This document shows positions 24,846 to 39,100 of a stretch of DNA of 64,000 nt, one piece after another (the first letter of the stretch is position 1; each line of letters begins with the position of its first letter). Position numbers and translations under genes: made by a program. The stretch is from positions 744,001-808,000 of the forward strand of contig WBVU01000015.1 of assembly GCA_009192285.1 (NCBI GenBank), written 5' to 3'. The notes beneath the pieces were generated by a model, which was given only the letters and a program-made list of their open reading frames with translations, was not told the origin of the DNA and did not search any database. The stretch comes from Morchella semilibera. Taxonomy: Eukaryota > Ascomycota > Pezizomycetes > Pezizales > Morchellaceae.

Positions 24846-26255
24846 ATGGCAGCCTCCCTAACCCCTTATAATGCATCGCATATTGAGTATAATGGCAACT
24901 ACTTCAATTCTTCACTTATGAAAGAGTTTAACTATAGTGGGTTATATCATCCTTAGCTGTTTGTCCGTTCTTCTTTGGTTTTTGGCTCTTCTTTGTTCGT
25001 GGGTAAAACAACTGCCTGGATAACAGCCACTAACGCGAGGACAAATATCTAACAGCCATATACACAAATGGTACACTTTCGAATGTTTCCCGCTGCTATC
25101 TCGTCTTCGATAACTATCATCCATACTTTGTTCTGAATGGCTCGGTGTTCAACGGCACGAACTGCGATGCCCCTATCAACCCTATTGGAACGCGTGCAAT
25201 CCTCGGCATAGTCTCAAGCGTACTTTTCGCGATCGTAATTATGCTTGGGCTCACCCTGTTAAAAAAACATGGAGCTACACACCTACCAGTAGAAAAACGC
25301 TTCAGGTTGGTTTCAAGACGGTGGCAATGGTATTGGCTGGTTTGCACTGCTGTGTGTGGGATGATATCGGGATTTATGGCAATCGACGTAGATAGGAATT
25401 ATCTCCAGAGCACCGCGTTGATCTTACAGAGTATCTTCTATTATGTTACACTACCTGCAATGCTGGCAAGTGTTTGGGAAATGACTCGGCATTGGTATAT
25501 TCTACTTAACTGCATGCATCAATGTCACTCATACTTAATTCTAACGATTTCTTTAGGGGGTCATTCCTAGAGCGGCAAAAGGTTGATGCCGATGCCTTCT
25601 GTTTCTCGCAAGACGACAAAAGATCAAAAATTGAATTCTATATTCCTCTTGTTTTTTATCTATTCGGATTTTTAGTTAGTTGTCACCCGAGCTCTTGTGT
25701 ATCTCCATGCAGAACACGAAATACTGACCTCACCACCAGACCTTCTTCATGTCTCTCCTTCGTAACTGGAATCCCATTACAAAAGATTGGGGCACCGGCG
25801 GTGCCCAAACAGCCACTGATCCACGTTTTCGCGCCGCCTGCTTTTTCGCATTCTTCGCTCTTATAGTAATCATTGTTTCGGTGTTTATCTCTTTGCATTA
25901 CTACACACCGCGCCGGATTCCGATGAAAATCCCGTTGTGTATTCTTGTTCTAACAATTAGGATCTGTTATAATGCTGCCTGTGCTTGGGATTACAATATC
26001 TCGCCACTTTCGCATCTAACAAACCCGGGTTGGATCTATGGGTTAGGCTACTTGCCAATATTATTAATCATGCTTATCATGTTATTTTATGGATGGAGGG
26101 AACCAAACGAGGACTTACAAATTATCAAACAGAGGAGAGAGAGGGAATTTCAACTCAACGTTGAAATGAATGGGTCTAAGGGGGAGAAGAAGGATAGAGG
26201 TGAGGAGTTGCTGAAACTGGGACGCATGAGTGATAGTGATAGGAAGATGGTGTGA
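24846..26255 (+). CDS. DUF2434 multipass membrane protein, 387 aa
   Basis: Conserved ascomycete membrane protein of unknown function. Exons are 24846..24936, 25056..25494, 25557..25674 and 25740..26255; introns of 119, 62 and 65 bp all agree in phase. The N-terminal 100 residues are rich in N-glycosylation sequons (NAS, NSS, NYT, NGT, NVS, NGS, NGT) and cysteines, so they probably face the lumen or outside. About seven membrane helices follow, starting at RAILGIVSSVLFAIVIMLGL. Family landmarks are FRLVSRRWQWYW, DVDRNYLQ, MTRHWGSFLERQ, FYIPLVFYLFGF, the proline-rich NPGWIYGLGYLP, and GWREPNEDLQII before a charged cytoplasmic tail. The ATG at 24846 is required to keep the sequon-rich N-terminus. 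Assignment is from memory of the family's motifs; the biochemical role is unknown. Confidence 0.85.
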
Positions 26256-29200
26256 AGGGGGCTTTCCTGAGCACATTTTTTATTTATTCATTTTTTTCTT
26301 GGCGGGTGGTAGCCGGTGGGGGAGGGTGACGGGGCTGCGCGTTCGGGGGTTGCAATGAGCTTGTAGGTGACAGCTGAAGTGATCCGGCTCATGTTTTTTT
26401 TGTAGCAACCCTCTACCCCCCCCCCCTCCTGACCATTTGAAGGGTCCCGATTATGAATGTATTGTATTATACAGGTTATCTTTCATTCATTCTTTCTTTC
26501 TGTATTTTGGGATCTGACTCTTGCTCGCTGTAGAGAGTCTTTTTCTTATGAGGCCTTTACTATTTTGCACCTTGGAAAGATCGGTTATAAATTAAGAAGC
26601 GAAAATCTTTACTAATTAGAAATTACAGTTGTATTTACATGTACTCAGTGATTGTGAGCTTTAAACGGCGGAATGCAAGATCAGCTCTTATAACAATTAC
26701 AACTCTGTGTCAATCCCCACTCTCATGATGTGTAAGGGTAGTTAGCAATCAGTCCGTGATGCTATTGAGCGTATAATTTTCAAAAGGTTATCTGTGTATA
26801 TGTATCCATCGTACCACTTTAATGTTCAAGATCACATGATGTTGCAATAATTAACCTTGAGATCAGAGAGGCTTAATCACTGAAAATGAATATGCAGGCC
26901 TGATTAGTACCAAGGTGTGGGGATTATGTGCTAACCAATTCAATTCACAGACCAATAGTCTAATTTATTTCAAGAATTCTGCCATCGAGAATCGAAGAAT
27001 GTGTACGAAGCAACATATCATTTGGATAATTCACCGATTAATGGGTATCAACGAGAATAACGGCAGTATATCCTAAACAAAAGGCTTTGCACGGCATGCA
27101 TCTCACAGCGCTATTTTCAGCTCTATAACGATCTTAATGATCGACTCAATTGTAAGCCGCGATGATTGCTGTTTGGCGGTCCGCTGGTATGTAATTGTTT
27201 CTCGCTCACCCGTGGTACAGCAACCCTGCACGTGGATAAGGCGGAGCCTATTGGATAATTGTACATGAGACATTTCATCCAATGTATTCTGCCACGATTA
27301 CTCTGGGTAATCGAATCTATGAGTGGGTGACTTGAGCCTCAAATGTATTAGAGTTGGTACTGGTTATTTAAACACGGGTTGACACCGAAATTGTCGTCCA
27401 TTGCCCAGAGATAATGCCCACAAGCTAGAGCTCTTATCAGAACCATAGTTATCGTGGGAATATTATGCAAATAAACACCATCGTGGCAGCTTTAGAATTC
27501 ATCGGCGCTTGGACTTTTCTGAGGAAGCTGAGATACTAAGAACAGAGGCGGGTCGCGATTGTTTGTTCGGGCCGTCTGAAGACAGAGTTGGCACATTGTC
27601 AATGCCTATATATGAGAGCGGGCAGTTGTGTCGTTGGTCGGCAAATGCAGTGAAGACTAAAATCTCATAACAGCGTGATCACTCTAGTACTATCAATGAA
27701 CATACGTACCTCAAGAAGCATAGGAGATCAGGAGGTCCCTCGCGCACAAAAAGGAAACATCCCCGGATATATTTCCGCAGATCATAGGATATAAAGCTTA
27801 ATAATTTGTAAATAAGCACCAAATGGGTTCCTGTTCGTTACCGAGATTTTCTTTGCAGGAACCAATGTGAATATGTATTTATATCCGAGGGCGATGCGCT
27901 TCATCTAATCTAGTAAGGCTCCAGAGCTCCCAGGCGACCCATGTAACTTGTCACTTTTTGCTGCCTTCAAAAGAAAAGAAAAATGTTGATATAACATAGC
28001 AGTGTAACATGTTCAGGTTTTGACGGCCGTAAAGGTGGTGCCCTCGGCGGCCCGAGCCGTCTCCAGCTGTAAATGCATGAGATCCCTATTTCGTGTTGAC
28101 TGTTAACTGAAGACGTTGGAGTGAAACCTTCCCCATGGAGTCATGATTTGTAAAGGCGGGCTCACCTAAGCAGCGCCGCCCTTACGTCATCTAATTAATC
28201 AGGTCAATGATTGTGATTCGACAAATGACCAGGTCACATGCTCTACACAATAAGGTGATGTAGCCCCACTAATATTTCAGGTGTTACTCCTAGGAGCACA
28301 ACTTACCACAAAGTTTCAACATCAGTGGCCAAAAGCCAACTGAGAGTTTCAAGAGGTGGTTAGCAAGACTATCATTGAAGTCCACTAGAGGACTGAGAAG
28401 TATGTCGTTTCTAATATAACTTTTAGCGTGGAAATCATCACATGTCTATGCAAGCTATCGCGCAATCAGCCACATGTGAAGTGCTAGACCCGGAGGATTG
28501 GACAGCTAATTCCGCAGCGCTGGAAAGGTTTGCATGGGATGATTATTGGCCCCCCCCCCCCCCTCTCTCCCCCTCCCCGAGACTGTAGTCCGTGGGTTCA
28601 GCCCCTGGTAGAGATCAGAGTCAAGGATAAGAAGAGAAATGTTGGGGTTGGCGATGTGGGGTTTCTCCGATTAGAGGATGAGCTGGCATAAACTAGTGTA
28701 TTTGGCCCCTAAGCCAATTCGCGTTTTTATATCAAGAGGGTCTATCCCGCCTTTTTAAAAGATCGGGGAAGCTTATGCGCTGGGTGTTCCCAATTTGTCT
28801 GTATTATGTACGCACCTGTCGAAACAAATGCCTGCTTGATTAACTAAAAGACGAAAAATGACTAAGGGTAAGAGGATAGGCCAATGTGCATTGTAAAGGT
28901 AGTATTCTTCGATTGATATGACGTAAAACAATACCTGTCTACCTGTTGATAAAGCGGAAATCAAACGACGATCTTTTTGATTGTTGGAGTCGTAATCCGC
29001 CCGGTAAACTCTAAAGCATGGAGCCACACATGTATGTGTTTAAGTGGAACAACTTATCAGCTGGCTAGCTGAGCCATCACGACCCCAAAATCTGCTTTTT
29101 GTGTCCTCCTAAGCGACATTAAAAGCCTAACTAGATATACTAGGTAAGTATACAGGAATATCCAAGGGGATGGACCCTAAAAACAATACCTAGAAGTCTA

Positions 29201-29686
29201 TGAGGGGGATTATGATTACTTCTAATACCTCAGGCCAGAATTGTTGTTAAAAATCAAAAATCATAAACATAGGGGAAACACAGAAATCGATGTTTCTGCG
29301 CATGAGTGCATAAAGAATACGTGGGTTTTTGGAGACTAGTTGTTGGTCCACCAAACCCAATTGCAAGCGAATTCTTTCCCGGTATCTAAAGGGCCATTTC
29401 GTCGATATTGTCGATTCAAAGAGAAGTGCTTGAAGCTAGAGACTTGTAAGTGACCTGGTGGTGATCGACGCGGACAGCAGCCAGATCTAAGGGGTGCTCG
29501 TTATGGGTGGTTGTTGGGCGCGTGTCCCCCTAGTCGATAAGGCTGCTTTGCAGTGCGCATGGGGGGGGGGGGCAGCAGCAGTAGAACTAACATGCCAACA
29601 GTGGGGGAGTTAGGGATCGAGCTGTAGATACATACATACATACATGTATGTATGATACATGTACCTACACAAAAACGTAGCACTTG

Positions 29687-29731
<45 letters not shown>

Positions 29732-31946
29732 TAGTTCATCTCACTCGCGCTATTCAACTGTGGATAATCTACGTAATTACTAGTGGCAGTGTGTAACTTC
29801 TGCAGTAAGGTATCCAGTCACATAAAATACCCCGGAGAGTAACTAACACACACTTTGGACGTATGTACCATGTACGTAGAATACATGCATGCATTAACAG
29901 GTTGGTTCGCCAGCTGTATCAGGTGGCTGAAGGAGCACGCACCACCTATTGGCCTCCTGTCTGTTGTCGGGTTGTCAGGCTCTGCGAGTGAGAGATCGTG
30001 CGGCATTATGATTTGCTACATCTCCACCAAGTGGTTCGCCTAGGAAAATTTCAGCCATGCAGGACTTGATTGGGTACCGAGATGCTGGCGTGTGGTTCAC
30101 TGTAGAGTAAGAGTTGTGCATAAGCGGTCTTTTTTTTTTTCCTAGCCTGGATGGTCGTCTGGCGGACCACGCATTCATGTTGGAAGCAACGAAGCAATGA
30201 AAATAAAATAAATCAAATCATATTCGGGAAAGGAACCCGGTTCCTGAAAGTAGGCATACAAACACACTGAATCCAAACTCCATATGTGGCGGGGAAACCG
30301 CAAAACAAGTAAGAACGGGCTGAATGAATACAAATTTGATGTTGCAGGAACTCATACTTCCAAAGATATTGCGCGGGGAAAAGAGAAAAAAATAACACCA
30401 CCATCCCCAGCTCCCCCACCCGCCTGGAACCCCCCTCCCCAAACGTAATTGCAAAAAAACAGGCATAAGCAAAAGTAACACAAATAAGCAAAACAAAGAA
30501 CCAAAGCTCCCGAATGCGAAAAAAGAACAAGCCAGCCAGTAAACTCCGATTAAGTTACACTGTACTTAGAAGCAATTGTTCGCGATCACACGTCCGACAT
30601 CTTCAGCGCTACAAACGACAGTGTCGAACCTATTCTCGCGGACGAAGGCAAATGCAGGCACATTACAGATTCTCATGGTCGCTTGAATCTGCTCCAATTC
30701 AGGGTCCTGGCCCCCAACTCGGAAAGAGTAAAACCCTACTCTCCCTGCGTATGCCGGGTTTGCGGCGGCCTCATTATATGCCCTATATAAACTTGTGGTT
30801 AGTAATGAGGAACGGTTAATTCAAAAGCGATTAGTTCTAGTGCTGACTCACTGTTGAATAGGCCAGCAAGGGGGGGCCATAACATCATAGAAGTAGATGG
30901 CAATAACACGACCCTCTCTGATAGTGCCGGTAATTTCTTGGTAGTGGTGGTAGGACTGGATTTCCTGAGGCTGCATTTTTCAAGGTTTGACCGCTTTCTG
31001 GGTTTTTTGGTATCTAGATATCAAAAATGGATCGTAGGAGGGATCTGAGGCGCGGTTTTATATCTAGGATTGAGAAGTAATACTTCGAGGAGGTCTAGTC
31101 TGTAGGAGCTAATATATCTGAATCGAAGGCGATTGAGTCTGATGGCTGGAGAACTTGATCTTTGGGTTGCTTGATGATTCTTTCAAAAAAAAGGGTAACC
31201 ATCGTGGGAATTGGGGCGTATATAAAGATTTTGAGTACCAGTATTCATACCTAATGCTCAGATCACTCCTAGGACCCTATCAATTCATCCAAAGCAGGAG
31301 CTATTGTACTCTGCGAAACCAAAAGGCTGTCGTTGCTGCATGTTGGCGTGGTATTACTGGTCTCCTGGGATTGGTCAAAGTTCAGCGTCCCTCACAAGGG
31401 CGATCGCGAATAAGCTAATGGAATCTAGCAGGTAGGGCCATAACCACCTTCGAAAGGCGGAAGAGTGATCAGAGGTCTGCCTGAAACGATACTACTTGTC
31501 GAGGACGCTCCGAGTTTTCAAGCTGAGGACACTGGCCCGAGCCCGATGTACATGTGGGGGTAAGTGTAATATTGCTATGAACTGCCGAAACTCGAAAGCC
31601 ATGTATGTACAGTACTGTTTACCTTCTAAACATCACACCACATATCTCACAGCAAGATCTTCGTCTTGCAGTAATAGGCATAGGTATGATGATGTCGTTC
31701 ATAAATTTGGATTACAGATCCTTTTTTTTTAAAAAAAAAAAATGCAATCGCTATTGATGGAACCTATCTCCTTCAATTATATCACCCCCGCTCCTAATCA
31801 CTATCTCTCAAGACTTTATTAATCTGTATTTGTACAAGGTTTCTGTAAATATTTAGGCAAATTTTTTTGTCTTAATTATAAGCCTAGGCTACATTTTCAA
31901 ATCTCACATTTACATATACCTGTAACGTGCATATAACATATATATA

Positions 31947-31980
<34 letters not shown>

Positions 31981-32765
31981 CATGTATGTACGCATCGACC
32001 CCAGGTGTTGTAATTATAACATTTGTGGCTCCCGGTGGAGACTTGACTGTCTAAGCATAAACCAGCTCCTCTCTCTCGCACGTAGATATGCAGGGAATCA
32101 ACTATACAGCGAGCCCTGTCTTAGAGGAGGACTAGTACGTCCGTGCCTAGAATAACTACTGGTAAACTAGCTAGGGTTCCTACTATTCACATGAAGCTAA
32201 CATCCCTAGCCACCATCTGCGAATAAGGCCTTCAGTAGAGGCCACACTACATGAAACAGTATTATAAGATCTCCTATTAGATAACAACAATAACCTCCTT
32301 CTTTCGGATGCAGTACCATAACGTCTTGCAGTTTTGGGTTGTTGTCTAGCAGTCTGTTGGGTTTCCGCTCAAATGCTGCGTCCCACGTGAAAGGTCTTGG
32401 CAGTTCTTACGTCATCCTGTACATTACATTTATTGTCTCAGTCCTTTTTGGTATTTGGTACTAGTGATCGCGATTAAGCAGGTAGACAAGGCGTCGACCC
32501 CTACGTCAGCCTTTCAGTCGTTCGTGTTGCTACAAAGAAAAAAAAAACCCGACACCATGATTCTCATGTTCTGCCCTTACAGACACGACACCTTGGACAC
32601 TCCTCACAGCCAGAACCAGATCTCATCGTAAAACTGCACTTTCAAGAGAACAACAGCTAGCAGCAGTACATACCTACATTACAGCATTAGGGAAGAGAGA
32701 AAAAAAAAATCCAACAGCATAAAAGACAAGAAAAAAAATATTTTCAGGACGTTACAGTTACAATC
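26256..32765. other. Gene-free stretch of 6.5 kb
   Basis: No supported gene. After the DUF2434 stop come T-rich and C-run sequences that look like a 3' UTR and terminator (26275-26440). Further on are a C14 run (28550-28563), a G12 run near 29560, a 41-bp poly(A) (29687-29727), a (TATG/TA) array (about 31940-31985) and TACATGTA motifs. Hydrophobic minus-strand frames at 30213-30530 derive from AT-rich low-complexity DNA. Confidence 0.55.
29687..29727 (+). repeat. 41-bp poly(A) tract
   Basis: The longest homopolymer in the window. It follows two TACATGTA motifs embedded in ATAC/TATG repeats. Such tracts can mark the 3' end of a retroposed SINE, LINE or transcript, but I found no polymerase III boxes, reverse-transcriptase remnant or flanking target duplication. 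Confidence 0.8.
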
Positions 32766-33158
32766 ATGACGGCCACATCATTCTCCGATATTTTCTCAGC
32801 GATAACGGTTTTCGTCTTCCTCGGCCTAATCGGCACCGCGGGCTTCGTTGTCTTTCAGAGGATGCCGCAGTGGACCGAGGATGCAAAAGAGCAACTCAAA
32901 GGGAAGAATATCAACATCTCTAACAGTGGCGTTCGCGTTGGGATTAAGGATGTATCGAACGAAGAGGAGCAGGACAAGTTGCAACGGTAGTCTACCCCCA
33001 ACCGGGGCCCTTTGTTTGCCACAGTCAAAAGGGCTAAAGTTATTATTTCCAGGGCAATCGTGAGGACAATGAGCAATTCGCATGCGAACCCAGTGGTAGT
33101 TGCTTCAGGTGCTCCACACGATAAACACAGGCACCACGTGAAGAGGTCTGTGCGATGA
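32766..33158 (+). CDS. Small single-TM fungal protein, 108 aa
   Basis: Exons are 32766..32986 and 33053..33158, separated by a 66-bp intron (GTAGTC...TTCCAG). The protein has a short N-terminus, one membrane helix at about residues 11-29 (AITVFVFLGLIGTAGFVVF), then an amphipathic basic stretch ending in NISNSGVRVGIKDV. A hydrophilic His/Arg-rich tail follows. The helix plus the 'S-x-S-G-V-R-V-G-(I/V)-K' motif recalls an uncharacterised small membrane-protein family found across filamentous ascomycetes. No function is known to me. An A-rich leader lies just upstream (32695-32745). Without splicing the protein would stop after KLQR, at 74 residues. Confidence 0.7.
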
Positions 33159-36100
33159 GACTACCCCTAAGTGTTTCAGGTGAACATCACTGATTAACGC
33201 ATGGAAAACAGGTGGAAGAATCATGAAGGGAAGATGGTCGAGGAGAGGGTGCCTGTAGATCCCCGGGAATCATGAATTCCACCCCCTACCTGCCCCTCCA
33301 TTGTCAATGCGCATCAGGGGGAATTCTGTGTTGGTACAAGAAGTGACGGTTTCCAGGGGGTGGCGTTTCTCTCGATTTTCTCTTTCTCTAGCACCTCAGA
33401 ATTATTGCCGTACACGTATATCTCTCTCGATTTCTGTCCTGTGTTCAGTGCTCTGAAAAAATTGATACACATACGTTGTACTTACTTCGCTGCGCACCTG
33501 TCTGTTATCGCGCATCCCCGTGATGATCATGAATGCCGGGCAATATAAATTACACTGACCCAGAGAATCAAAAGACCATCCATGACGTAGATCACCTTGG
33601 GCTGACATGCAGAGGGAAAGATACGTGACAGTGCTGCATTTTCGTCATGGAGCAGAGGATATGAAGGCGTATCGAAAGTTGCAATCCAAACCCATGAAGT
33701 ACAAAAACCATTCCGCCCAAGGAACCAACGAAGATCCATCATCGACAATCCCAGAACACCTGAGGTGTTGTTGATCCTATCGGAATCTCCACGACGTGAA
33801 GACTTCTCCATATTCCCAGACACGCAGACAACAGAACTATCTCTCCACTCAGGACCTAGAATTGGATCATTTGTGACAACAGCACAGCATTTCTTCCCCT
33901 TGCCCCCGCGAAAAGGAAAGTGCGGCTCTAACTAGTTAAACCCCTCTCCTCTCTGTATCTCTCTTCCAGCTGCCCTCCCTGGATCCATGCCCCCACAACT
34001 TTGTAAATCACTAGCTTTTCTCGGGAACCGTTTTTTTTTTCCCTTTTCTTTTCTTATTTTCTTTATTTTTCCCATTTTTCTCGACCTCATGACAATTTTT
34101 GCAAACTTCATTCGTCGTACACGTGGCAACAGTCGAAAGAAAAAAGATATCTTGGGAGCGCCGCGGAACGTACGGTAGGTATTAGGTAGGTACATACATG
34201 TAGTTGCCCGGATAAACATTACTTACCTATGCTAGGACCACGAATCAGGACGCTGGCTGCTAGTAACGAGATTGCTGACTGGATATCGATCACATGAGAG
34301 CTTTTTTTTTTTTTTTTTTCTGTTGTGCTAAAAGTAGGCTAGGGCTAGTGTATGCAGTTGTGTAGATCCCGCAAGTATATAACCCTTTTAAGAGAAAACT
34401 TGGTTCATGGTTTCATAGGATATCACTCGCTGAATTTATTGACTGGGCCTAAAAGAGGGGCTATCGTTATGCTAGCACGCACAGCTAACTACAGTCGTGC
34501 ATCGCTATCTCGTAATTTGATATACCAGATCTCTTTTTTGTCTCGTACGGGTTTTCGGAACAGGTACGGTCTCCCTCCACTAAAACCACTTCGCTGTCTC
34601 GTGTACCATCTGGGTATGTTTGCTATCTCGTGAGTGTTGGGCTCCCAAAGTACGCTTACGACATAACGAGGTATGCCTGTATAAGAGTGGATTCTGAAAA
34701 AGCCCAATCATTCTTTTGTAACCAACGGGGAATCAAGCTAGTCCAATCTTATCGACAGGATTTAAATATCAAGGCCCGAATCAGACCATTAAGCCGATCG
34801 GGGGCCGCGTACTGCGCGGTACTCGCGTATAGGATTAGAACCAAAAAATGCGGATTGTTAGTGCAAGGGTGCTTTGTATGGCACTACATACAAATAATCC
34901 CTGTATTCGTCAGTAAATAAATTGGATTCGCTGTTACTGCAGGTCAAGTGTCATTGTTGCAAGATGCATGCGGCTCAAGTTCCCTCCATGCAGCAAACCC
35001 CTCGCTCCCACCCCCCCTTTCCCCCTCTTCTCCCCTTCCCTGTGTGCATATTTAGCTACATGTAGTAGGAGCCTGTCAATGGGAAGATGAAATACCTCTA
35101 CAACAGAGTTCTCGGCAACGACCGACCTCCTGGTAAGGTTGGTCTCGGAGAGAGTGCCGTGGCTTCGGGAATTTGTTCGTCATCAGGAGCTAGAGTACAT
35201 GAAGTGAGTTGTGTGTGCTATTTTCTCTAACCCTGACTTATGCAAGTTGGACAGCGCTAGTAGATGTCACGAGTGATATTTGATGATTGCGATTGGGTCG
35301 TGTACCTACCCTCTTGCATAAAGTACATGTACTAAAGGCTACATATATCATGTATAATACATGTATTTAACCTACAGATGGAGCAGTAAAAAAAGCCTCA
35401 TGCGAACACTTGACACTACATGTAGTTAGATATATCTAGCTAGCATTCAGTTTTCATTTTCTTCCCCCTTTCCATTTTGCTACAGGTAGACACACATGTA
35501 TTTAACTAAGTACATGTATGTACATACTTACTTTCATGTATATATACATGTAGTCGATGCAGTACATGTGATCAAAAGTACGTGTACTAGAGGTTTAAGC
35601 TAGAGTATGGGACAAAGATTTCAAGGGCCACCGCAGCACACTCTATGTTGATACTCCACTTTAATTTACCCCAGAGAAAACAGAATATGCGCACCACCAA
35701 AGGCTAGGGTCGCAAAGTGCTCTACACTCTCGAACCCTACATATCAGGACTTCAACCCCCCACGCACCCCCCCCCCCAACCCAAACCCAGGGGACAATAT
35801 CTACTGCGCTGCAAAGCTTCTAGAAAGAAGAAAAAGGATCGACTTTGCATGATACCACATATGGTGATATACCTCATTCATGCGGACGAATCCGGCTCTG
35901 TCTCCATAGTCGTTTCAAAATGTGATCTATGGTGGCAAAGTGATATCATCTAGGAAGGCTATCAAGGGACCCATGCATTACGGGGTGTTAGTCGACGTCG
36001 ACGCATACTCGGATGCGGGGTATGCGAGCTAACAAACATCACGACTGAACCAAGTTGGGTACCGTAGATATTTGATTAATTCGCTAGCGTTGTTGTCCTT

Positions 36101-39100
36101 TGGCACAGCAGAAGAGAGTACTTTTTGGTGCAAACGACGCTAGCGAATTTTTCGAGTATCTACGGTATATCATTGGTGGAGAGGCCAAGTTAACAGCATA
36201 CATAGTTATACGAGGATAATGTAATGGCGACTCCGATAATATCAACATCATACGTACTTTGTATATCTCGGCAAGCCAGGCAACGAGCGAGAGAAAAGAC
36301 CCGCCTACAAACTCCCGGGTTCGGAAAAAGAAAAAGAAATACTGAGCTCTTGTCTCCAAGAAATCGGGACCAGGTGATTATGAAGATCTAATCATAAAGG
36401 CTGATCATGAATCAGTTAGATTACATATCCTATACCGCATTTACCGGTTCACGGAACGATTTATGAGGGAGAGAACATGTAGTGGACATTTAAATGAGCT
36501 ACGTAGGCCGCGGTTGAAATCCCTATGAAAGAGATACGTTTAGAAGACGATAGGGTCGTTAATCAGGAAATGGAGCGAATGAGGATCGTTATATCGATGA
36601 GGATGAGAAGTCAAATTTTCAATTAATCCTCCCCGATAGCAGGCCTCGGCAAGCAATTAGGTTCATTGAATATTAGAGGAGTGGATACCCATCCCAATCC
36701 TTGAATTTCTAGGATTGGCTCCAATTTCTATCCCTCGGGTAAGTATAAGGATATAGGGAAAGATGTCATGTGGGGGTTGCAAAAGTCGCAATATGTCCTT
36801 TGGTCCGTTTCAGAATTACCCCGAAGTTTATCGCTCACCCGGTAATCTCTACACAGATCCCAATCAGTAAATACCCACACGTGAGATCTGGAGATGGTAT
36901 TATGACTGATTGAGGGACGCGCTTAATAAAAAAGAAATATAGATCCGGTGATGAAACATAAAACCTACTAGGATGTTTCAATGATATTGCAACAATTCGG
37001 AAAAATCAAAAATCGATCTGCGCAGGAGTGTACACACCAAAATTGTGGAAGAATACTCGGCGCACGATGACGATTCTCTATTTTACGGGGCGTCCTGAAT
37101 GTAAGCAACCGATATCCGACCCAATTCAGAGCTATTGGCTCGCATCTCTATAATTAAAACCCTTTCATTATAGCGTTTTAATTTGGGGTAGTAGCACTAG
37201 GACCACGAACGGAGAATATTGCGCATAAACAGCTGCAGCTACCCATATAACGGCCAAGTTTCAAAATCACTTTCACATCGTTTTAAGCACCGGTGTCTCC
37301 CTTCTAACATCCCTGCTGGCAATCTTCCCGAGCTCGGGATTGAGCCGCCATGCGAGGAGTCCTTTTGTGGAGCCGGCAGAAGTTTGAATCCAACTAGCTG
37401 TGCAGTGATGACGGTCATGAGGGCGCTGAAGTGAATAACGCCATCTCTTGGCCATAGCACCAGTCTGGACGATGATTTGCGCAGGGGTTCATGGCTCTTG
37501 CAGTTTGGATGCATATGAGCGCCGGTGATGATACAATCTAACTACATAGACGAGGGTATTCCCGACCAGAGATTGGCAGAATCAATGCATAAATATAGTT
37601 TGCATAGACATTATGTTATGTAGTAGGATAAGAAGTACCGAAGATCGCCATGTTTTTCGGTGGCCCTGATGGGCCATATGAGCTGGGAAATAAAAATAAG
37701 TACAACCACAACTAAGCATTGGAAAGCAAGTCGATGCTATGCGCGCATAGTGTATATTGTACATTCGATAGATACTGCACGTGTGTACGATTGTGATCTA
37801 TCATTGAAAAAAAATTCACATTTCCCTCCCGGATAGCCTTACATGAGGCGCCAATGGGGGACCTGCATGACATAGATAAGCTTTGCATCTTGTGCTACCT
37901 TAACATTGCCTTTAATTGCTATGGTGTCAGTCAACCCGGGATTTCAAACAAAGATCGTTAGGCCCTCATATGATTGACAGAAAGGATAAATACATGTAGC
38001 CAATCAGAATCCCCCATCAAATTGGTCAAAGAGCAAGAAAGGGTAAGGTTCCATCTAGGAGCTATTAGCCTACGAAGTATTATGAAACCAGAACACTGGA
38101 ACATCCATTCCAGTATTAAATACATGTAGCTAAGTACTTTTATCTAGGTCTCTTACTAGGCGGGCTTCGTTGTGATCCAACTGCTTCCCGGGCCTATAGG
38201 TACTAATTCCATACAAGTATGGTGTACATAAAGAAATGGGAGAGCTGACTTAGACTGGGCTCCCAACTTTATTCCATTAGCCCAGATTGTCCAATGGCGA
38301 GGATACATGTCAACGCGCTCACAGCTCAACAAAGCTCTAACGGAACAGGGGCTAGGGTGGAGGGCTTCACCTCAGTTGAGTAGATACTTACTTATTTATA
38401 CATGGCATATCATAAGTGATGCGTATCATTTAAGAAGTTAGAGCAAGACGGGACCCCAACTAGTATAGTTTAACTATAGTCTCCGAGTAATAGAGGCGTC
38501 AGCCACTACGATGTGTAGTGTTTCGTTTCGCTCTCAACGCTGGAGATAGTACGTTCCAAGGGTAGCAGTATATTATAATGATAGGGGCGCGGGGAAAGGG
38601 GGGGGGGGGCAATAACTCCAACTACTAATTCATTCTCTATACCGAACTCACTCTTCTGTATCCTTTTGTCTTTATATGTTTATTTGGTTGCGTGGTTGTG
38701 AGTCTAGCACCAAGGTTGCGATGCTGCAAAAAGAAACGGTGTATAATTAGCCTCATCATGAAAGATCTGCACAAGAGGCCATAAATTTGTTCCCTCAAAA
38801 CGCCTGATCGGTTGACGTTGAACTATGGATTGGATAAGAAAAAACACTTCTGGAGGCAAAGTCCAATCTACTATATTGATTTTGTGTGACATAAAGAGTA
38901 ATAATAGTAGTGCCCGGCCCAACAATTGATCCGTGCACGCTAAAGACTTGGCAAACATATTACAACGTCAAGAAGCAACCAATCACACATCTTCATTGGA
39001 AAATAATTATTCCGTCCTAATAATTACAGCCACAAAAGCCACCAGTTGAGAGGGTATAGAACTACACAACGCCACAGGACGAGAAGATTCTATCGAGCAA

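Noticed and set aside
30213-30530. Hydrophobic 105-codon minus-strand frame
   Set aside because: A second overlapping frame is equally open and hydrophobic; the sequence is low-complexity and has no gene context.
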